Source: Rhizobium viscosum (GTDB taxonomy: Bacteria > Pseudomonadota > Alphaproteobacteria > Rhizobiales > Rhizobiaceae). Taken from it: a stretch of 64,000 nucleotides of DNA. Below are positions 9,225 to 18,662 of this stretch, piece by piece. The notes below the pieces were generated by a model, which was not told the DNA's origin, did not search any database, and worked only from the letters and a program-made list of their open reading frames with translations. The stretch lies in NCBI RefSeq assembly GCF_014873945.1, contig NZ_JADBEC010000001.1, positions 1,240,001-1,304,000 on the forward strand. The letters are read 5' to 3'. The translations under genes and the position numbers were made by a program. Position 1 is the stretch's first letter. Each line of letters starts with the position of its first letter.

Positions 9225-11525
9225 TTATCCTACTGCCGCCAGAGACATTTCAGCCTTCAGGGACTGACCGCGCGAGGCGCCGACCACCGCATCCACGTCC
9301 AGGATGAGGGCCACGCGGCCGTCGCCAAGGATGGTTGCAGCGGCGATGCCCGGAACGTGGGTGTAGTTCGCCTCGAGGCTCTTGATGACGACCTGGCGCT
9401 GGCCCTGGATCGCGTCGACCATGAGGGCGCGCTGACCGCCGCCTTCGGATTCGACGAGAAGGGCGACACCTTCGACCGGATTGGCCTGGGTTGCGCGGAA
9501 GTTCAGGATGCGACCGACATCGACCAGCGGGCAGAAGGAATTGCGGATCGAGATCAGGCGGTGGTTGGCGCCGAAGGAATGGATCGCGGCGGCTTCCGGC
9601 TGCAGGGTTTCGACGATTGCCGTCAGCGGCACGACCAGGGTCTGGCCGGCGACCGTGACCACCATGCCGTCGAGAACGGCGAGCGTCAGCGGCAGGCTCA
9701 TCGTGAAGACCGAGCCCTGACCCGGCCTCGAGGTGATGTTGATGCGGCCGCCGAGCGCCTGGATCGAACGCTTGACGACGTCCATGCCGACACCGCGACC
9801 GGAGATGTCGGAGATCTTATCGGCCGTCGAGAAGCCCGGCAGGAAGATCAGGTTATCGATTTCCTCATCCGACAGATTGGCGTCAGGGGAGATCAGGTCG
9901 TTGGCGATCGCCTTCTGGCGGACCTTTTCGCGGTTAATCCCGGCGCCGTCGTCGGCCAGTTCGATCAGGATGCGACCCGAACGATGTTTTGCCGTCAGGC
10001 GGACCGTGCCTTCGGTGTTCTTGCCGGCGGCAGCACGCTTTTCGGGCGTTTCGATACCGTGGTCGACAGCGTTACGGATCATATGCGTCAGCGGCTCGGC
10101 CAGCTTGTCGATGACCGTCTTGTCCACTTCCGTGTTTTCACCCTCGGTGATCAGGCGGATCGACTTGCCGGTCATGTCGGCGATTTCGCGGACGATGCGC
10201 GACATGCGCTGGAAGACCGGCTTCACGGGCTGGGCGCGGATCGCCATGACCGAGTCCTGGATCTCACGGGTGAGCTGCTGCAGCTCTTCGAGGCCCATGT
10301 TGATCGAGGACGTGCCGGTCGTGTCGTTTTCGATGACGCTCTGGGAGAGCATCGCCTGGTTGATGACAAGCTCGCCGACGAGGTTGATCAGGCGGTCGAC
10401 GCGATCGAGATCGACGCGGATCGTTTGGCCGGCGCCGGCAGCGGCATTGTTCTGGGCTGCGGCACTTGCCGCTGCAGCGGCAGCGGCGGCCGCCGATTCC
10501 TTCTTTTCGACACGGGCCGCAGCAGCAGCCATCTGCGTGACGTTGGTCGCCGTTTCAGCGGCGGTAACAGCGGCAGCCGTGTCGTCTGCCTTGGTTCCGG
10601 CAGCGGCCGGCGCCTCGGAGGCACCGCCCTCGTCCAGGATCGAGAGATCGAACGGAACCGGGATCATTGGCAGTTCTTCATTGGTCTCGCCCGGCTTGCT
10701 GTCCTCTGCCGGCTTCACGGTTAGATCGCAATCCCATTCGGCGAATTCGAAGACCGAGCGGATGGCGTCTTCGCCCTTGTCCGTCTTGATCGTGATGTTC
10801 CAGAAGAAATAAGCGCCTTCCGGATCGAGCTCCTCAAGGCCCGGCAGAGCATCGGCGTTGCAATAAATGCTCATCTCGCCGAGGCGGGAGAGATCACGAA
10901 GCAGAAGGGTGGCGTCGTTACCCTTTGAATAGAGCTCGAAGCGCGGCTTGAAGGTGATTTCATAGGCCGGCAGATCGACCGGCTTCTCTTCGCCACCGAA
11001 ATCGTCGAAGGAGAAGGGGATCGGCTGGAAGCCGCTATCATCGGTCGGTTTGGGAGCCGGGGCTGCAGCGACCGGGGCAGGAGCGGCCTTCGGGGCCGGC
11101 TTCGGTGCGGGCGCCTCGGAAACTGCCGAGGGAGACGGCAGCTCGCCGTGAGCAAGCGCTTCCAACTCCTTGACGAGACCGCGGCTTCTGCTTTCGTCGA
11201 CGCTGCCGCCATCGCGGGCAGCATTGGTCAGGTCGGCGAGCACGTCTGCCGATTTCAGCATGACCTTCAGGACGTCCTGGTTAGGCTCAAGCTTGTTGGA
11301 ACGAACGCAATCAAGTGTTGTCTCAAAGACGTGGGCGAAGGCGACGAGGTCATCCAGGCCAAAGGCGCCGGCACCGCCCTTGATCGAATGGACCGCGCGG
11401 AAGACCGCATTGACTGTTTCCGGGTCGCGATCGCCATCATTCATTTTCAGGAGACCGGATTCCAGTTCGGCGAGCTGTTCCTCGCATTCCTGGAAAAAGA
11501 TCTCTTTGATTTCGTTCATATCCAT
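9225..11525 (-). CDS. cheA: CheA, chemotaxis histidine kinase
   Basis: CheA autophosphorylates on His and passes phosphate to CheY1, CheY2 and CheB. The 766 residues run: P1 HPt domain with His46 in RAVHSIKGGAGAF; a Pro/Ala-rich linker; a P2-like docking region; an Ala-rich linker; the P3 dimerisation helix pair starting near RVDRLINLVGELVI; the P4 ATPase with N box HMIRNAVDHGIE, ADDGAGIN and SGRGVGMDVV; and the C-terminal CheW-like P5. It is the centre of the che1 operon. The first ATG at 11525 lacks an obvious ribosome site, while a second ATG lies two codons later. Confidence 0.97.
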   Translation of the reverse strand: MDMNEIKEIFFQECEEQLAELESGLLKMNDGDRDPETVNAVFRAVHSIKGGAGAFGLDDLVAFAHVFETTLDCVRSNKLEPNQDVLKVMLKSADVLADLTNAARDGGSVDESRSRGLVKELEALAHGELPSPSAVSEAPAPKPAPKAAPAPVAAAPAPKPTDDSGFQPIPFSFDDFGGEEKPVDLPAYEITFKPRFELYSKGNDATLLLRDLSRLGEMSIYCNADALPGLEELDPEGAYFFWNITIKTDKGEDAIRSVFEFAEWDCDLTVKPAEDSKPGETNEELPMIPVPFDLSILDEGGASEAPAAAGTKADDTAAAVTAAETATNVTQMAAAAARVEKKESAAAAAAAAASAAAQNNAAAGAGQTIRVDLDRVDRLINLVGELVINQAMLSQSVIENDTTGTSSINMGLEELQQLTREIQDSVMAIRAQPVKPVFQRMSRIVREIADMTGKSIRLITEGENTEVDKTVIDKLAEPLTHMIRNAVDHGIETPEKRAAAGKNTEGTVRLTAKHRSGRILIELADDGAGINREKVRQKAIANDLISPDANLSDEEIDNLIFLPGFSTADKISDISGRGVGMDVVKRSIQALGGRINITSRPGQGSVFTMSLPLTLAVLDGMVVTVAGQTLVVPLTAIVETLQPEAAAIHSFGANHRLISIRNSFCPLVDVGRILNFRATQANPVEGVALLVESEGGGQRALMVDAIQGQRQVVIKSLEANYTHVPGIAAATILGDGRVALILDVDAVVGASRGQSLKAEMSLAAVG

Positions 11526-11543
11526 AGGAGCAAATCCTGGGCT

Positions 11544-11909
11544 TTAAGCGGTTACACGCTCGATGGCATCGATCAGCTTGGCGGGGTCGAAGGGCTTGAC
11601 AATCCAGCCGGTGGCACCAGCCTGGCGGGCGCGGTTCTTCTTTTCCGCATCGCTTTCGGTGGTCAGCACCAGGATCGGGATCGCACGGTACTTCTCGTTG
11701 CGACGGACACCTTCGATGAAGCCGAAGCCATCGAGGCGCGGCATGTTGATGTCGGTGACGATGACATCAGGATTGGACTCTTCGAGAACTTCGAGGCCTT
11801 CAACGCCGTCTTCAGCCTGGATCGTCTCGAAACCTGCATTGTTCAGCGTTACGAGAAGCATGTTTCGGATGGTGCGGGAATCGTCCACCGTCAATACTTT
11901 CTTCTTCAT
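11544..11909 (-). CDS. cheY1: CheY1, response regulator (phosphate sink type)
   Basis: A 121-residue receiver beginning MKKKVLTVDDSRTIRNML, with the phosphoacceptor in DVIVTDINMPRLDGF, the Thr/Ser in VLTTESD and Lys in IVKPFDP. The ATG at 11909 overlaps the cheS stop by 4 bases; an upstream extension of the frame lies within cheS and was rejected. In Sinorhizobium, CheY1 drains phosphate from CheA and CheS aids this, so adjacency to cheS makes functional sense. Confidence 0.94.
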   Translation of the reverse strand: MKKKVLTVDDSRTIRNMLLVTLNNAGFETIQAEDGVEGLEVLEESNPDVIVTDINMPRLDGFGFIEGVRRNEKYRAIPILVLTTESDAEKKNRARQAGATGWIVKPFDPAKLIDAIERVTA

Positions 11910-12202
11910 TGCCGGATCTCCTTGGCAAGCAGATGGTCGATATTGACGCCAACCAGCTGCATGGTTTTTTGAAATGCGTCGGACACCTTCGAGAAGGTGA
12001 TCGACTGCTTGTCCTGGTCCCAGGTCTTCTCGGCGGCCATCAGAACCTGGGCGCAAAGAGCGCCGACGCGTTCGACTGCCGAAGCATCGATCGCCACGGG
12101 GTTTCCTCGCATGGAGAGAAGCTTGTCGCGCAATGCGGAAGCCTCATTGAGATCGAGAATCGCTGGCAACTCCAGCGTCCTGGCACTCTTCTTTGCTGCC
12201 AT
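11906..12202 (-). CDS. cheS: CheS (CheX/Orf2-type) STAS-domain protein
   Basis: A 98-residue STAS-like protein (LELPAILDLNEASALRDKLL, then VAIDASAVERVGALCAQVLMAA). The position between icpA and cheY1 matches the orf2/cheS gene of rhizobial che1 clusters. In Sinorhizobium, CheS binds CheA and speeds CheY1 dephosphorylation; the same role is inferred here. It is coupled to cheY1 by an ATGA overlap. Confidence 0.85.
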   Translation of the reverse strand: MAAKKSARTLELPAILDLNEASALRDKLLSMRGNPVAIDASAVERVGALCAQVLMAAEKTWDQDKQSITFSKVSDAFQKTMQLVGVNIDHLLAKEIRQ

Positions 12203-12265
12203 CAGCTTTTCCTTGTCCCTTTGTCCCCAACCCGCGAAAGCGAGCCGGCGTCATAATCCGATAGG

Positions 12266-13894
12266 TTAGTAAACATTCCGCCCACCTCCGGCGCTTGCGA
12301 GAGGCTGAAGCATGCTGAAATCGTCATTTTCGTAATCGTCTTCGACCACTCTCGGGCGAGCTGTGATCGCAACCGTCCGGGAGGCGGAAACACGCACCTG
12401 ATGAGGCCGGGTTGCGTGGGCATTTTCCCGCGCGATGCGGAATTCGCGGATCGTCTGGCCGAGTTCCAGGATGACGGTGTGGAGATGATCGGCGCCCTCG
12501 GCCGAACGTTCCGCAAAGTCGGCATTGTCGGCGACTTCGCCGCCGAGACCCTTAACGTCCGCGGTCACGGCTTCCAGACCGGCTGCGTGCTCACCCGTCT
12601 CGCTCGCGATGCCGGCGATTGCGGCGTTGATGTCGGTTACCTGGCGGACGATGCTGGCAATCGAATCCTGTGTGCGGCCAACCATCTGCACGCCGGCATC
12701 CACCTGCGTCTTGGTGGTGGTCACCAGCGTCTTGATTTCACGGGCAGCTTCTGCGGAGCGCTGGGCGAGCGCCCGCACTTCCTGCGCCACGACAGCAAAG
12801 CCGCGACCAGATTCGCCGGCGCGGGCAGCTTCGATGCCGGCGTTCAAAGCGAGCAGGTTCGTCTGGAAGGCAATCTCGTCGATCGCACCGATAATCTGGC
12901 CGATCTTCTCCGCAGACTGTTCGATATCGGCCATGGCGCTGATGGCGCGGCCGACCACCTCGCCGCTTTCCTCGACGGCCGCACGCGTCGCGGCAGCGGC
13001 CTGTTCGGCGGCGCGGCTGCCGGCTGCACCTTCGCGGACCCGCTCGGCGATGCCGGCGAGAGCGGCGGCGGAAAGCTGCAGGCGTCCGGCCTGACCGGAG
13101 GCATTGCCGGCAAAGCTGCGGGATGCATCGGCGAGCGATTGCGTTGCCGCTTCCGCTTTTGCATTGCGTTCGGCAATCGCGGCAAATTCTGTCTGGAGGT
13201 TGTCGAGTGCGGCGTTCAGCGCGGCGGCAATGTCGGTGTGAGCGCCGTCGACCGGTGCGCGCTGGGTCAAGTCACGGACCGACAGGGCTTCGATGACATC
13301 GCTGAAGATGCGGGCGACTTCCGCCTCATCTTCGGCACGCTGATCGGCGAGTGCGCGCTGCTGCGCAGAGCGCAGCGCATTGAAGCGCAGCGAGACGGCG
13401 ATTTCGACGTCGACCATGACGATGCGGATGATTGAGGTCATCAGGTCGGTGATCTCGCGTGCACGCCGCTTGGCCGACGGCAGTACCGGGCGGCCGGCCA
13501 GTTCATCGGCCAGACCGGAAATCACGTGTTCCAGCATGACGCCGTGACCTGCCACGTGCCAGCGGGGGTCGAGGCCGATCTTGCTTTCGGTATCGGAGAG
13601 AACCTTGACACGTTCTGCATAGAGGCTGTCGAAACGCGCATCCGTCAACACATCCCAGTGTGAAGACTGCAGGTCGTGAAGGCGCTCGATCTGACGCTCG
13701 CTTTCAAAATTGCGTGCGGCATCCGGGAAGGACTGGAAACGATGAAAGAGATCGCGCAGGCCGGCCTTCAGATGGGCTTCAAGGGCGGGCCGGTTGCGGC
13801 GGACCATCTCGCACTGGTCAGTGTCGAGACCGGCAAAGCGCAGGCGGTCACGCAGGCTGCCTGCCTGTGCTCCACGAGCCTGATCTGATGGCAT
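12266..13894 (-). CDS. icpA: IcpA, cytoplasmic globin-coupled methyl-accepting chemotaxis protein
   Basis: First gene of the che1 operon. The 542-residue protein has no membrane segment. The N-terminal ~190 residues look like a protoglobin sensor (helical, with His-containing segment [22 protein letters not shown]), followed by a HAMP-like linker and a C-terminal signalling domain. The receptor hairpin tip reads [21 protein letters not shown] then [19 protein letters not shown]. The ATG at 13894 is preceded by GAGG at a good distance; an in-frame GTG at 13957 lacks that spacing. It is probably an oxygen or redox receptor for energy taxis, by family analogy. Confidence 0.92.
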   Translation of the reverse strand: MPSDQARGAQAGSLRDRLRFAGLDTDQCEMVRRNRPALEAHLKAGLRDLFHRFQSFPDAARNFESERQIERLHDLQSSHWDVLTDARFDSLYAERVKVLSDTESKIGLDPRWHVAGHGVMLEHVISGLADELAGRPVLPSAKRRAREITDLMTSIIRIVMVDVEIAVSLRFNALRSAQQRALADQRAEDEAEVARIFSDVIEALSVRDLTQRAPVDGAHTDIAAALNAALDNLQTEFAAIAERNAKAEAATQSLADASRSFAGNASGQAGRLQLSAAALAGIAERVREGAAGSRAAEQAAAATRAAVEESGEVVGRAISAMADIEQSAEKIGQIIGAIDEIAFQTNLLALNAGIEAARAGESGRGFAVVAQEVRALAQRSAEAAREIKTLVTTTKTQVDAGVQMVGRTQDSIASIVRQVTDINAAIAGIASETGEHAAGLEAVTADVKGLGGEVADNADFAERSAEGADHLHTVILELGQTIREFRIARENAHATRPHQVRVSASRTVAITARPRVVEDDYENDDFSMLQPLASAGGGRNVY

Positions 13895-14330
13895 ATCCTG
13901 CCTCAACGCCTGTCCCCAACCACTTTCCGAGCGAACCCGGCCAAAAACTTTTGACACCTCTGAAGAACGCTATGCGCGGAGACCGTCTTCGCCATCGGTC
14001 ACGACCGATGGACTGAAGCCTCCTGATCAGCAATTCTGTTTCGGAGCTGCCTGAAGAGATGGATACCGGATCGACCCGGTACGGCGGTACGGCGTCATGC
14101 CTGGTGGGAACGAGTGCATCTTCCCATTCCGACGTGTAACCCAATGTTTATGGTTAATTCCTTGCTTGAAGGTTAATAAGCCCTTCGCGCCTGTAGCTTT
14201 TGAAACAATTAGCCAGACTTCGCGTAGTAAATACTGGCGCGGAGTTGCATCGCTGCTACAAGGCACGCGCAAGCTCTATGTTATAGAGCCGATTTAAAGA
14301 GCCTGACATCACGTCAACAAGGAAAGAGAA
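13895..14330. other. Intergenic region upstream of icpA
   Basis: About 435 bases that must hold the promoter of the che1 operon on the - strand and of the small gene on the + strand. Two GGTTAAT repeats occur at 14152-14158 and 14171-14177. I see no protein-coding sequence that I can support. Confidence 0.5.
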
Positions 14331-14444
14331 ATGATAGTTCTCGGAATGGGTTCCTGCCTGATCGCGATCGCGATCGCCGCGGCCATCACCCTCCTCGATG
14401 CGATCGCGGCACACCGCGACAGCCGCACCCTTCGCGTCTTCTAA
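14331..14444 (+). CDS. Possible 37-residue small membrane protein
   Basis: The ATG is preceded by AAGGAAAGAGAA, a good ribosome binding site. The frame encodes 37 residues, mostly a single hydrophobic helix (about residues 2-24, rich in Ile/Ala), then a short basic tail HRDSRTLRVF and TAA. It lies 97 bases before the glycosyltransferase gene. The composition fits a small inner-membrane protein. It is too short to assign a family, so it may be a leader or a chance frame. Confidence 0.45.
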   Translation: MIVLGMGSCLIAIAIAAAITLLDAIAAHRDSRTLRVF

Positions 14445-14541
14445 GACGCCGCTCTTCCGACGCTTCTCACCTTTCTCGTTGGCAGCCCGATACCGTTGGT
14501 GTATCGACACGCGCTCCTGTGTCAGCGGAAGTAACCAATTA

Positions 14542-15966
14542 ATGTCAGCTCGGACCGGCCTTCTCATCATTCTGGCGTTTACGATTTTCCGCATCGTCAC
14601 GCTGCATTTCGATACGACGGACCTGTTCGTCGATGAGGCGCAATACTGGTTCTGGTCGCAAAATCTCGATTTCGGCTATTATTCCAAGCCGCCGATGATC
14701 GCCTGGGTGCTCAGGATCTTCACCGAGCTTGCCGGCTCCAGCGACATTTACTGGCTGCGGCTTCCCGGCCCCCTCTTCCACATGGCGACCGCGCTGGTGC
14801 TGATGAAAATGGCAAAGCGCTTCATCGGACCTGAGATCGAAGGCTGGGTCGGCGCGACCTATATCACGCTGCCGGCGGTTGCGCTCTCTTCGGTCTTCTT
14901 CTCCACCGATGTCATCCTGCTCTTCTTCATAGCCATTGCGCTCATTGCCTATTTCGAGTTGACGCAGCGTCGCTCCGTCGGACTTGCACTTCTCATGGGT
15001 GTCGGTGTCGGGCTGGCGTTTCTTACGAAATATGCCGTGCTCTTCCTTGTGCCTGGCGGAGCAATTGCAATGCTGCTCATTCCGGCGGCGCGGATTTCGG
15101 TGCGCGATTTCATCATCGCGGTCGTCACCTCCGCGGTCATCGCGTTCCCGAACCTGTGGTGGAACCTCCAGCACAACAATACGACGGTGCGCCACACGCA
15201 GGATATCGCCCATTGGAACGATCTCGGCGGCAATATTCGCGGGGGGCTGGAATTCTTCTCCGCGCAGTTCGGCGTCGTCGGCCCGATCGTCTTCTTCGCC
15301 ATGCTCTGGGCCGTCTGGAACATGATCCGCGGCCGCAGCGAGCCGCGCGAGAAGATGCTCGTCTGGCTGTCGATCCCGGTCGTGCTGCTCATTACCCTGC
15401 AGGCGACCATTGCCAAGGCCTATGCCAATTGGGCAGTCACGGCCTATGTGGCGGGCATCGTGCTGGCTGTCTGGCTGCTTCACCGCCTGTGGCCGAAGGG
15501 TCTCCGAACCTCGTTCACTATCAATGGCGTTGCCTGCCTGCTCTTCCCTTTCGCAACGATCTTCTCGCATCAACTGGTGCTGCCCAACGGCAAGGAAGTC
15601 ATGGAACGCTATCTCGGCCGAGCCCAAGTCAGCCGCGAAGCTGCCGATCTTGCCGCGCAGGCCGGTACCGGTATCGTCGTCACCGACAACAGGGACATGG
15701 TCGCCGATCTCTTCCACACGCTGAGAGCCGCACCTTTCAAGATCTATGCCCGTCCGCCGGCCGGCCTGCCGGACAGCTATTACGAACAGGAATTCGCCCT
15801 CCCGGCCGATACCAGCGGGCAGGTTCTGTTCCTGACCTCCAAGCCGCTGAACTGCGCGAACGAAACGCCGGAAATGCTGAAAAGCTGGCGGCCGGAAAAA
15901 GGCAACTACAGAGGCGATACGATCTATGTCTACAAGGTCGGTGCGGCCTGCCTGAAACAGCCCTAA
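14542..15966 (+). CDS. Membrane glycosyltransferase, ArnT/PMT family (GT39/GT83-like)
   Basis: A 474-residue polytopic membrane protein. Near the N-terminus it has FVDEAQYWFWSQ, in which the acidic residue sits in the first extracytoplasmic loop as in GT-C transferases using polyprenyl-phosphate sugars, and then GYYSKPPMIAWVLR, also typical. At least ten hydrophobic helices follow, with a soluble C-terminal part from about residue 350. It likely transfers a sugar to lipid A, LPS or another envelope acceptor; the substrate cannot be told. The ATG at 14542 starts the family-like sequence; the open frame extends upstream through the preceding small frame region. Confidence 0.85.
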   Translation: MSARTGLLIILAFTIFRIVTLHFDTTDLFVDEAQYWFWSQNLDFGYYSKPPMIAWVLRIFTELAGSSDIYWLRLPGPLFHMATALVLMKMAKRFIGPEIEGWVGATYITLPAVALSSVFFSTDVILLFFIAIALIAYFELTQRRSVGLALLMGVGVGLAFLTKYAVLFLVPGGAIAMLLIPAARISVRDFIIAVVTSAVIAFPNLWWNLQHNNTTVRHTQDIAHWNDLGGNIRGGLEFFSAQFGVVGPIVFFAMLWAVWNMIRGRSEPREKMLVWLSIPVVLLITLQATIAKAYANWAVTAYVAGIVLAVWLLHRLWPKGLRTSFTINGVACLLFPFATIFSHQLVLPNGKEVMERYLGRAQVSREAADLAAQAGTGIVVTDNRDMVADLFHTLRAAPFKIYARPPAGLPDSYYEQEFALPADTSGQVLFLTSKPLNCANETPEMLKSWRPEKGNYRGDTIYVYKVGAACLKQP

Positions 15967-15977
15967 AGCGGCTCAGT

Positions 15978-16232
15978 TCACGGGACCGGCAGGCAGATAC
16001 CGGTTCCGCAGCCTTCTATTTCGATAAATTTTACGCCACCCTCCTCGAAGGCAAGGCGCAGCTGCGCCTCCGTCGCACGATGGATTTCGTGATGACGGCC
16101 TTCGTAATCGCGTATCGTGCTACGGGAAACGGCGGCCTTCTCGGCGAGGTCCGCTTGCGTCCAATCAAGCAGACCACGAGCCGCGCGGCACAAAGCGGGC
16201 GTCAGAATTGTTTCTTTTGCGCCTTGACCCAT
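15978..16232 (-). CDS. XRE-family helix-turn-helix regulator
   Basis: A small 84-residue DNA-binding protein with HTH segment RGLLDWTQADLAEKAAVSRSTIRDYE followed by a short beta-rich tail. The start at 16232 begins MGQGAKETIL; alternative ATGs at 16268 and 16277 would place the palindrome at 16248-16261 inside the gene. It is divergent from the antiporter gene, so it may repress itself, that gene, or both. It ends 11 bases from the glycosyltransferase stop, tail to tail. Confidence 0.8.
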   Translation of the reverse strand: MGQGAKETILTPALCRAARGLLDWTQADLAEKAAVSRSTIRDYEGRHHEIHRATEAQLRLAFEEGGVKFIEIEGCGTGICLPVP

Positions 16233-16247
16233 AATTCCAAACCACCC

Positions 16248-16261
16248 ATATTGGTCAATAT
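16248..16261. promoter_or_regulatory. Palindrome, likely operator of the XRE regulator
   Basis: A perfect 6-2-6 inverted repeat, ATATTG-GT-CAATAT, 15 bases upstream of the chosen XRE start and 50 bases upstream of the antiporter start. Its position between divergent genes fits autoregulation. Confidence 0.45.
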
Positions 16262-16311
16262 AGATCATATATGTCATGTTTTGAACAGGATTTCCAGACC
16301 GGGAGAGAGCG

Positions 16312-18135
16312 ATGCCCCACGATACGCCTTTGATTTCGACAATCGTCGGCGGCCTCGTGCTGGCATTTATCCTGGGCGCGATCGCCAATCGCCTGCGGCT
16401 ACCGCCTCTCGTAGGATATCTTGTCGCAGGCGTTCTAGCCGGCCCGCACACGCCGGGTTTCGTCGCAGATCAGAGCCTTGCTCCCGAGCTGGCCGAAATC
16501 GGCGTGATCCTGCTTATGTTCGGCGTCGGCCTGCATTTCTCGCTCAAGGACCTGCTTTCCGTGCGCGGCATCGCGGTGCCGGGAGCGGTCGTGCAGATCG
16601 GTTTTGCCACGCTGCTCGGCTGGGGTCTTGGCGCTTTCATGGGATGGCCGACGGGCGGCAGCCTCGTGTTCGGCCTGGCGCTTTCGGTCGCCTCGACGGT
16701 CGTGCTGCTGAAAGCCCTGCAGGAGCGGCGTCTCATTGAGACAGAGCGTGGGCGTATCGCCGTCGGCTGGCTGATCGTCGAAGACCTTGCCATGGTGCTG
16801 GCGCTGGTTCTCATCCCGGCAGCGGCCAGCATCACCGGCGATGGTCATGGCCCGGTCGAACCTCTCTCGGCGGGCCTCAACCGGCTTTTCGGCCTTGATC
16901 TCGGCGTCGGCGGCATCATCGCCATGACGCTGGTCAAGGTGGCGCTGTTCGTCGCCCTGATGCTAGTCTTCGGCCGCAAACTCATCCCCTGGACCATGCA
17001 CCGCATCGCTCACACCGGTTCGCGCGAACTCTTCCGTCTCGGCGTGCTGGCAATCGCGCTTGGCGTCGCCTTTGGCGCATCCAAGCTTTTCGGCGTGTCG
17101 CTGGCGCTCGGTGCCTTCTTTGCCGGCATGGTTCTCGCCGAAAGCGAGCTCAGCCACCGTGCTGCGCAGGAAAGCCTGCCGCTGCGTGACGCCTTTGCCG
17201 TGCTCTTCTTCGTCTCCGTCGGTATGCTGTTCGATCCGAATATTCTGATCGAGCGGCCTCTGCCGGTTCTTGCGACGGTCTTCATCATCGTGATCGGCAA
17301 GTCGATCGCAGCCTTCCTGATCGTGCTGCTTTTCAGGAAGCCGGTCAGTACGGCGCTGACGATCTCGGCGAGCCTCGGGCAGATCGGCGAATTTTCCTTC
17401 ATTCTCGCCGCCCTCGGCGTCGAGCTCGGCCTGCTGCCAGCGGAAGGGCGCGACCTTATCCTTGCCGGCGCGATCATCTCGATCATCATCAACCCGCTGC
17501 TCTTCTTCGTCTGCGACCGTATGCGGCCATTGCTGGAACGCCCCAAGCATGAAGAGCCGGCAGCCGAAGCTGCTGTTCCGGCCACTGATGCCCGACCCGC
17601 GCATGCAGAGGAACAGACTGACATGGACGAGGTTCATCCGACGGCTCTCAACGGCCATGCGATTCTCGTCGGTTATGGCCGCGTCGGCAGCATTGTCGGC
17701 CAGAATCTCAAGTCATCGGGCACGCCTTTCCTCGTTATCGAGGATTCCGACAAGCGCATTACCGAACTACGGAGCCAGGGTACCGAAGTGCTCTCAGGCA
17801 ATGCTGTCGTCCGCGAAACGCTCGATCTCGCCAATCTCGCCGGCGCGCGCAGCCTCGTCATCGCCATCCCGAACGCCTTCGAAGCCTGCCGCATCGCCGA
17901 GCAGGGCCGCGCGGTCAATCCTTCGATCCTGATCGTCGCGCGTGCCCATTCCGATGCCGAAGTGGAGGAACTGCGGCAATACGGCGCCGATACCGTCATC
18001 ATGGGCGAACGGGAAATTGCGCTTGGCATGGTTGACCGGCTCGCCCAAGTGCATCATGACAGTGCACCCTATGAAGACGGACCTTCGGCTGGTACAATCC
18101 TGCCGCCGGTGGAGCCTCCGCCGGAAAAAGAATGA
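16312..18135 (+). CDS. ybaL: YbaL/KefB-family cation:proton antiporter
   Basis: A 607-residue inner-membrane transporter. About twelve membrane helices make up residues 1-390, with the family sequences RLPPLVGYLVAGVLAGP, EIGVILLMFGVGLHFSL and FFVSVGMLFDP. A cytoplasmic linker leads to a C-terminal TrkA-N/RCK nucleotide-binding domain beginning NGHAILVGYGRVGSIVG. CPA2 proteins of this type exchange K+ or Na+ for protons, often under redox or nucleotide control. The ATG follows GAGAG at short spacing. Confidence 0.9.
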   Translation: MPHDTPLISTIVGGLVLAFILGAIANRLRLPPLVGYLVAGVLAGPHTPGFVADQSLAPELAEIGVILLMFGVGLHFSLKDLLSVRGIAVPGAVVQIGFATLLGWGLGAFMGWPTGGSLVFGLALSVASTVVLLKALQERRLIETERGRIAVGWLIVEDLAMVLALVLIPAAASITGDGHGPVEPLSAGLNRLFGLDLGVGGIIAMTLVKVALFVALMLVFGRKLIPWTMHRIAHTGSRELFRLGVLAIALGVAFGASKLFGVSLALGAFFAGMVLAESELSHRAAQESLPLRDAFAVLFFVSVGMLFDPNILIERPLPVLATVFIIVIGKSIAAFLIVLLFRKPVSTALTISASLGQIGEFSFILAALGVELGLLPAEGRDLILAGAIISIIINPLLFFVCDRMRPLLERPKHEEPAAEAAVPATDARPAHAEEQTDMDEVHPTALNGHAILVGYGRVGSIVGQNLKSSGTPFLVIEDSDKRITELRSQGTEVLSGNAVVRETLDLANLAGARSLVIAIPNAFEACRIAEQGRAVNPSILIVARAHSDAEVEELRQYGADTVIMGEREIALGMVDRLAQVHHDSAPYEDGPSAGTILPPVEPPPEKE

Positions 18136-18139
18136 GAGA

Positions 18140-18568
18140 TTGGCGCCTTTGAGCCGATTTGGGAGTGAAATTGCCGAGACGGGAGAGACGGAGCTGGGTC
18201 AGCGCCGTCTGGTAAACCATATTGCCGCTTCCGTCGTCGTTGCGATTTTCGCCTATCTCGGCCTGCTCTTCGGCGGCAATATCGTCATCGGCCCTTCATC
18301 CGCGCCGAACAGCCTCTCGTCTTCAAGTCGAGATTCGCAGCAGACGCAGATCACTGCGCGCGACGCCATCCGCGGGCTTTTGATCAGCGATCGAAAGGTT
18401 GCACCGAAACAACAGCTCCATGCCGCCGGCCCGGCGTCTCTCAATGCCGCTCCGGCGCTGCAATTCGCCGACCGGCGCCAAGCCGCTCCGGCTCCTGAAT
18501 TCGAGGCCCCGCTGCGCCCTGCCGCTGGCCGGGCTCACCAGCCCCGCGCGCCGCCGCAGGTTGCCTAA
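18140..18568 (+). CDS. Hypothetical single-pass membrane protein
   Basis: About 142 residues from a TTG start (18140; TTG at 18149 also possible), immediately after the antiporter stop. There is one membrane helix, HIAASVVVAIFAYLGLLFGG, near residue 28, then a polar and finally Pro/Ala/Arg-rich tail probably facing the periplasm. No family is recognised. The absence of an ATG start lowers certainty. Confidence 0.5.
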   Translation: MAPLSRFGSEIAETGETELGQRRLVNHIAASVVVAIFAYLGLLFGGNIVIGPSSAPNSLSSSSRDSQQTQITARDAIRGLLISDRKVAPKQQLHAAGPASLNAAPALQFADRRQAAPAPEFEAPLRPAAGRAHQPRAPPQVA

Positions 18569-18662
18569 ATCACGTCGCCTTCGGGTGCTTCTGATCCAAT
18601 AGACATGTAGACATGCCGCAGCGCGGTTGCGCCGGCCCAAGCATTATCCAAGGACTTAAAAC

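Noticed and set aside
8973..10724. 583-codon open frame antisense to cheA
   Set aside because: Shadow of the GC-rich cheA codons; the cheA frame has all kinase motifs.
14154..14176. TTAA...TTAA upstream of icpA as a CtrA site
   Set aside because: The spacing is 15 bases, not the 7 of a CtrA box.
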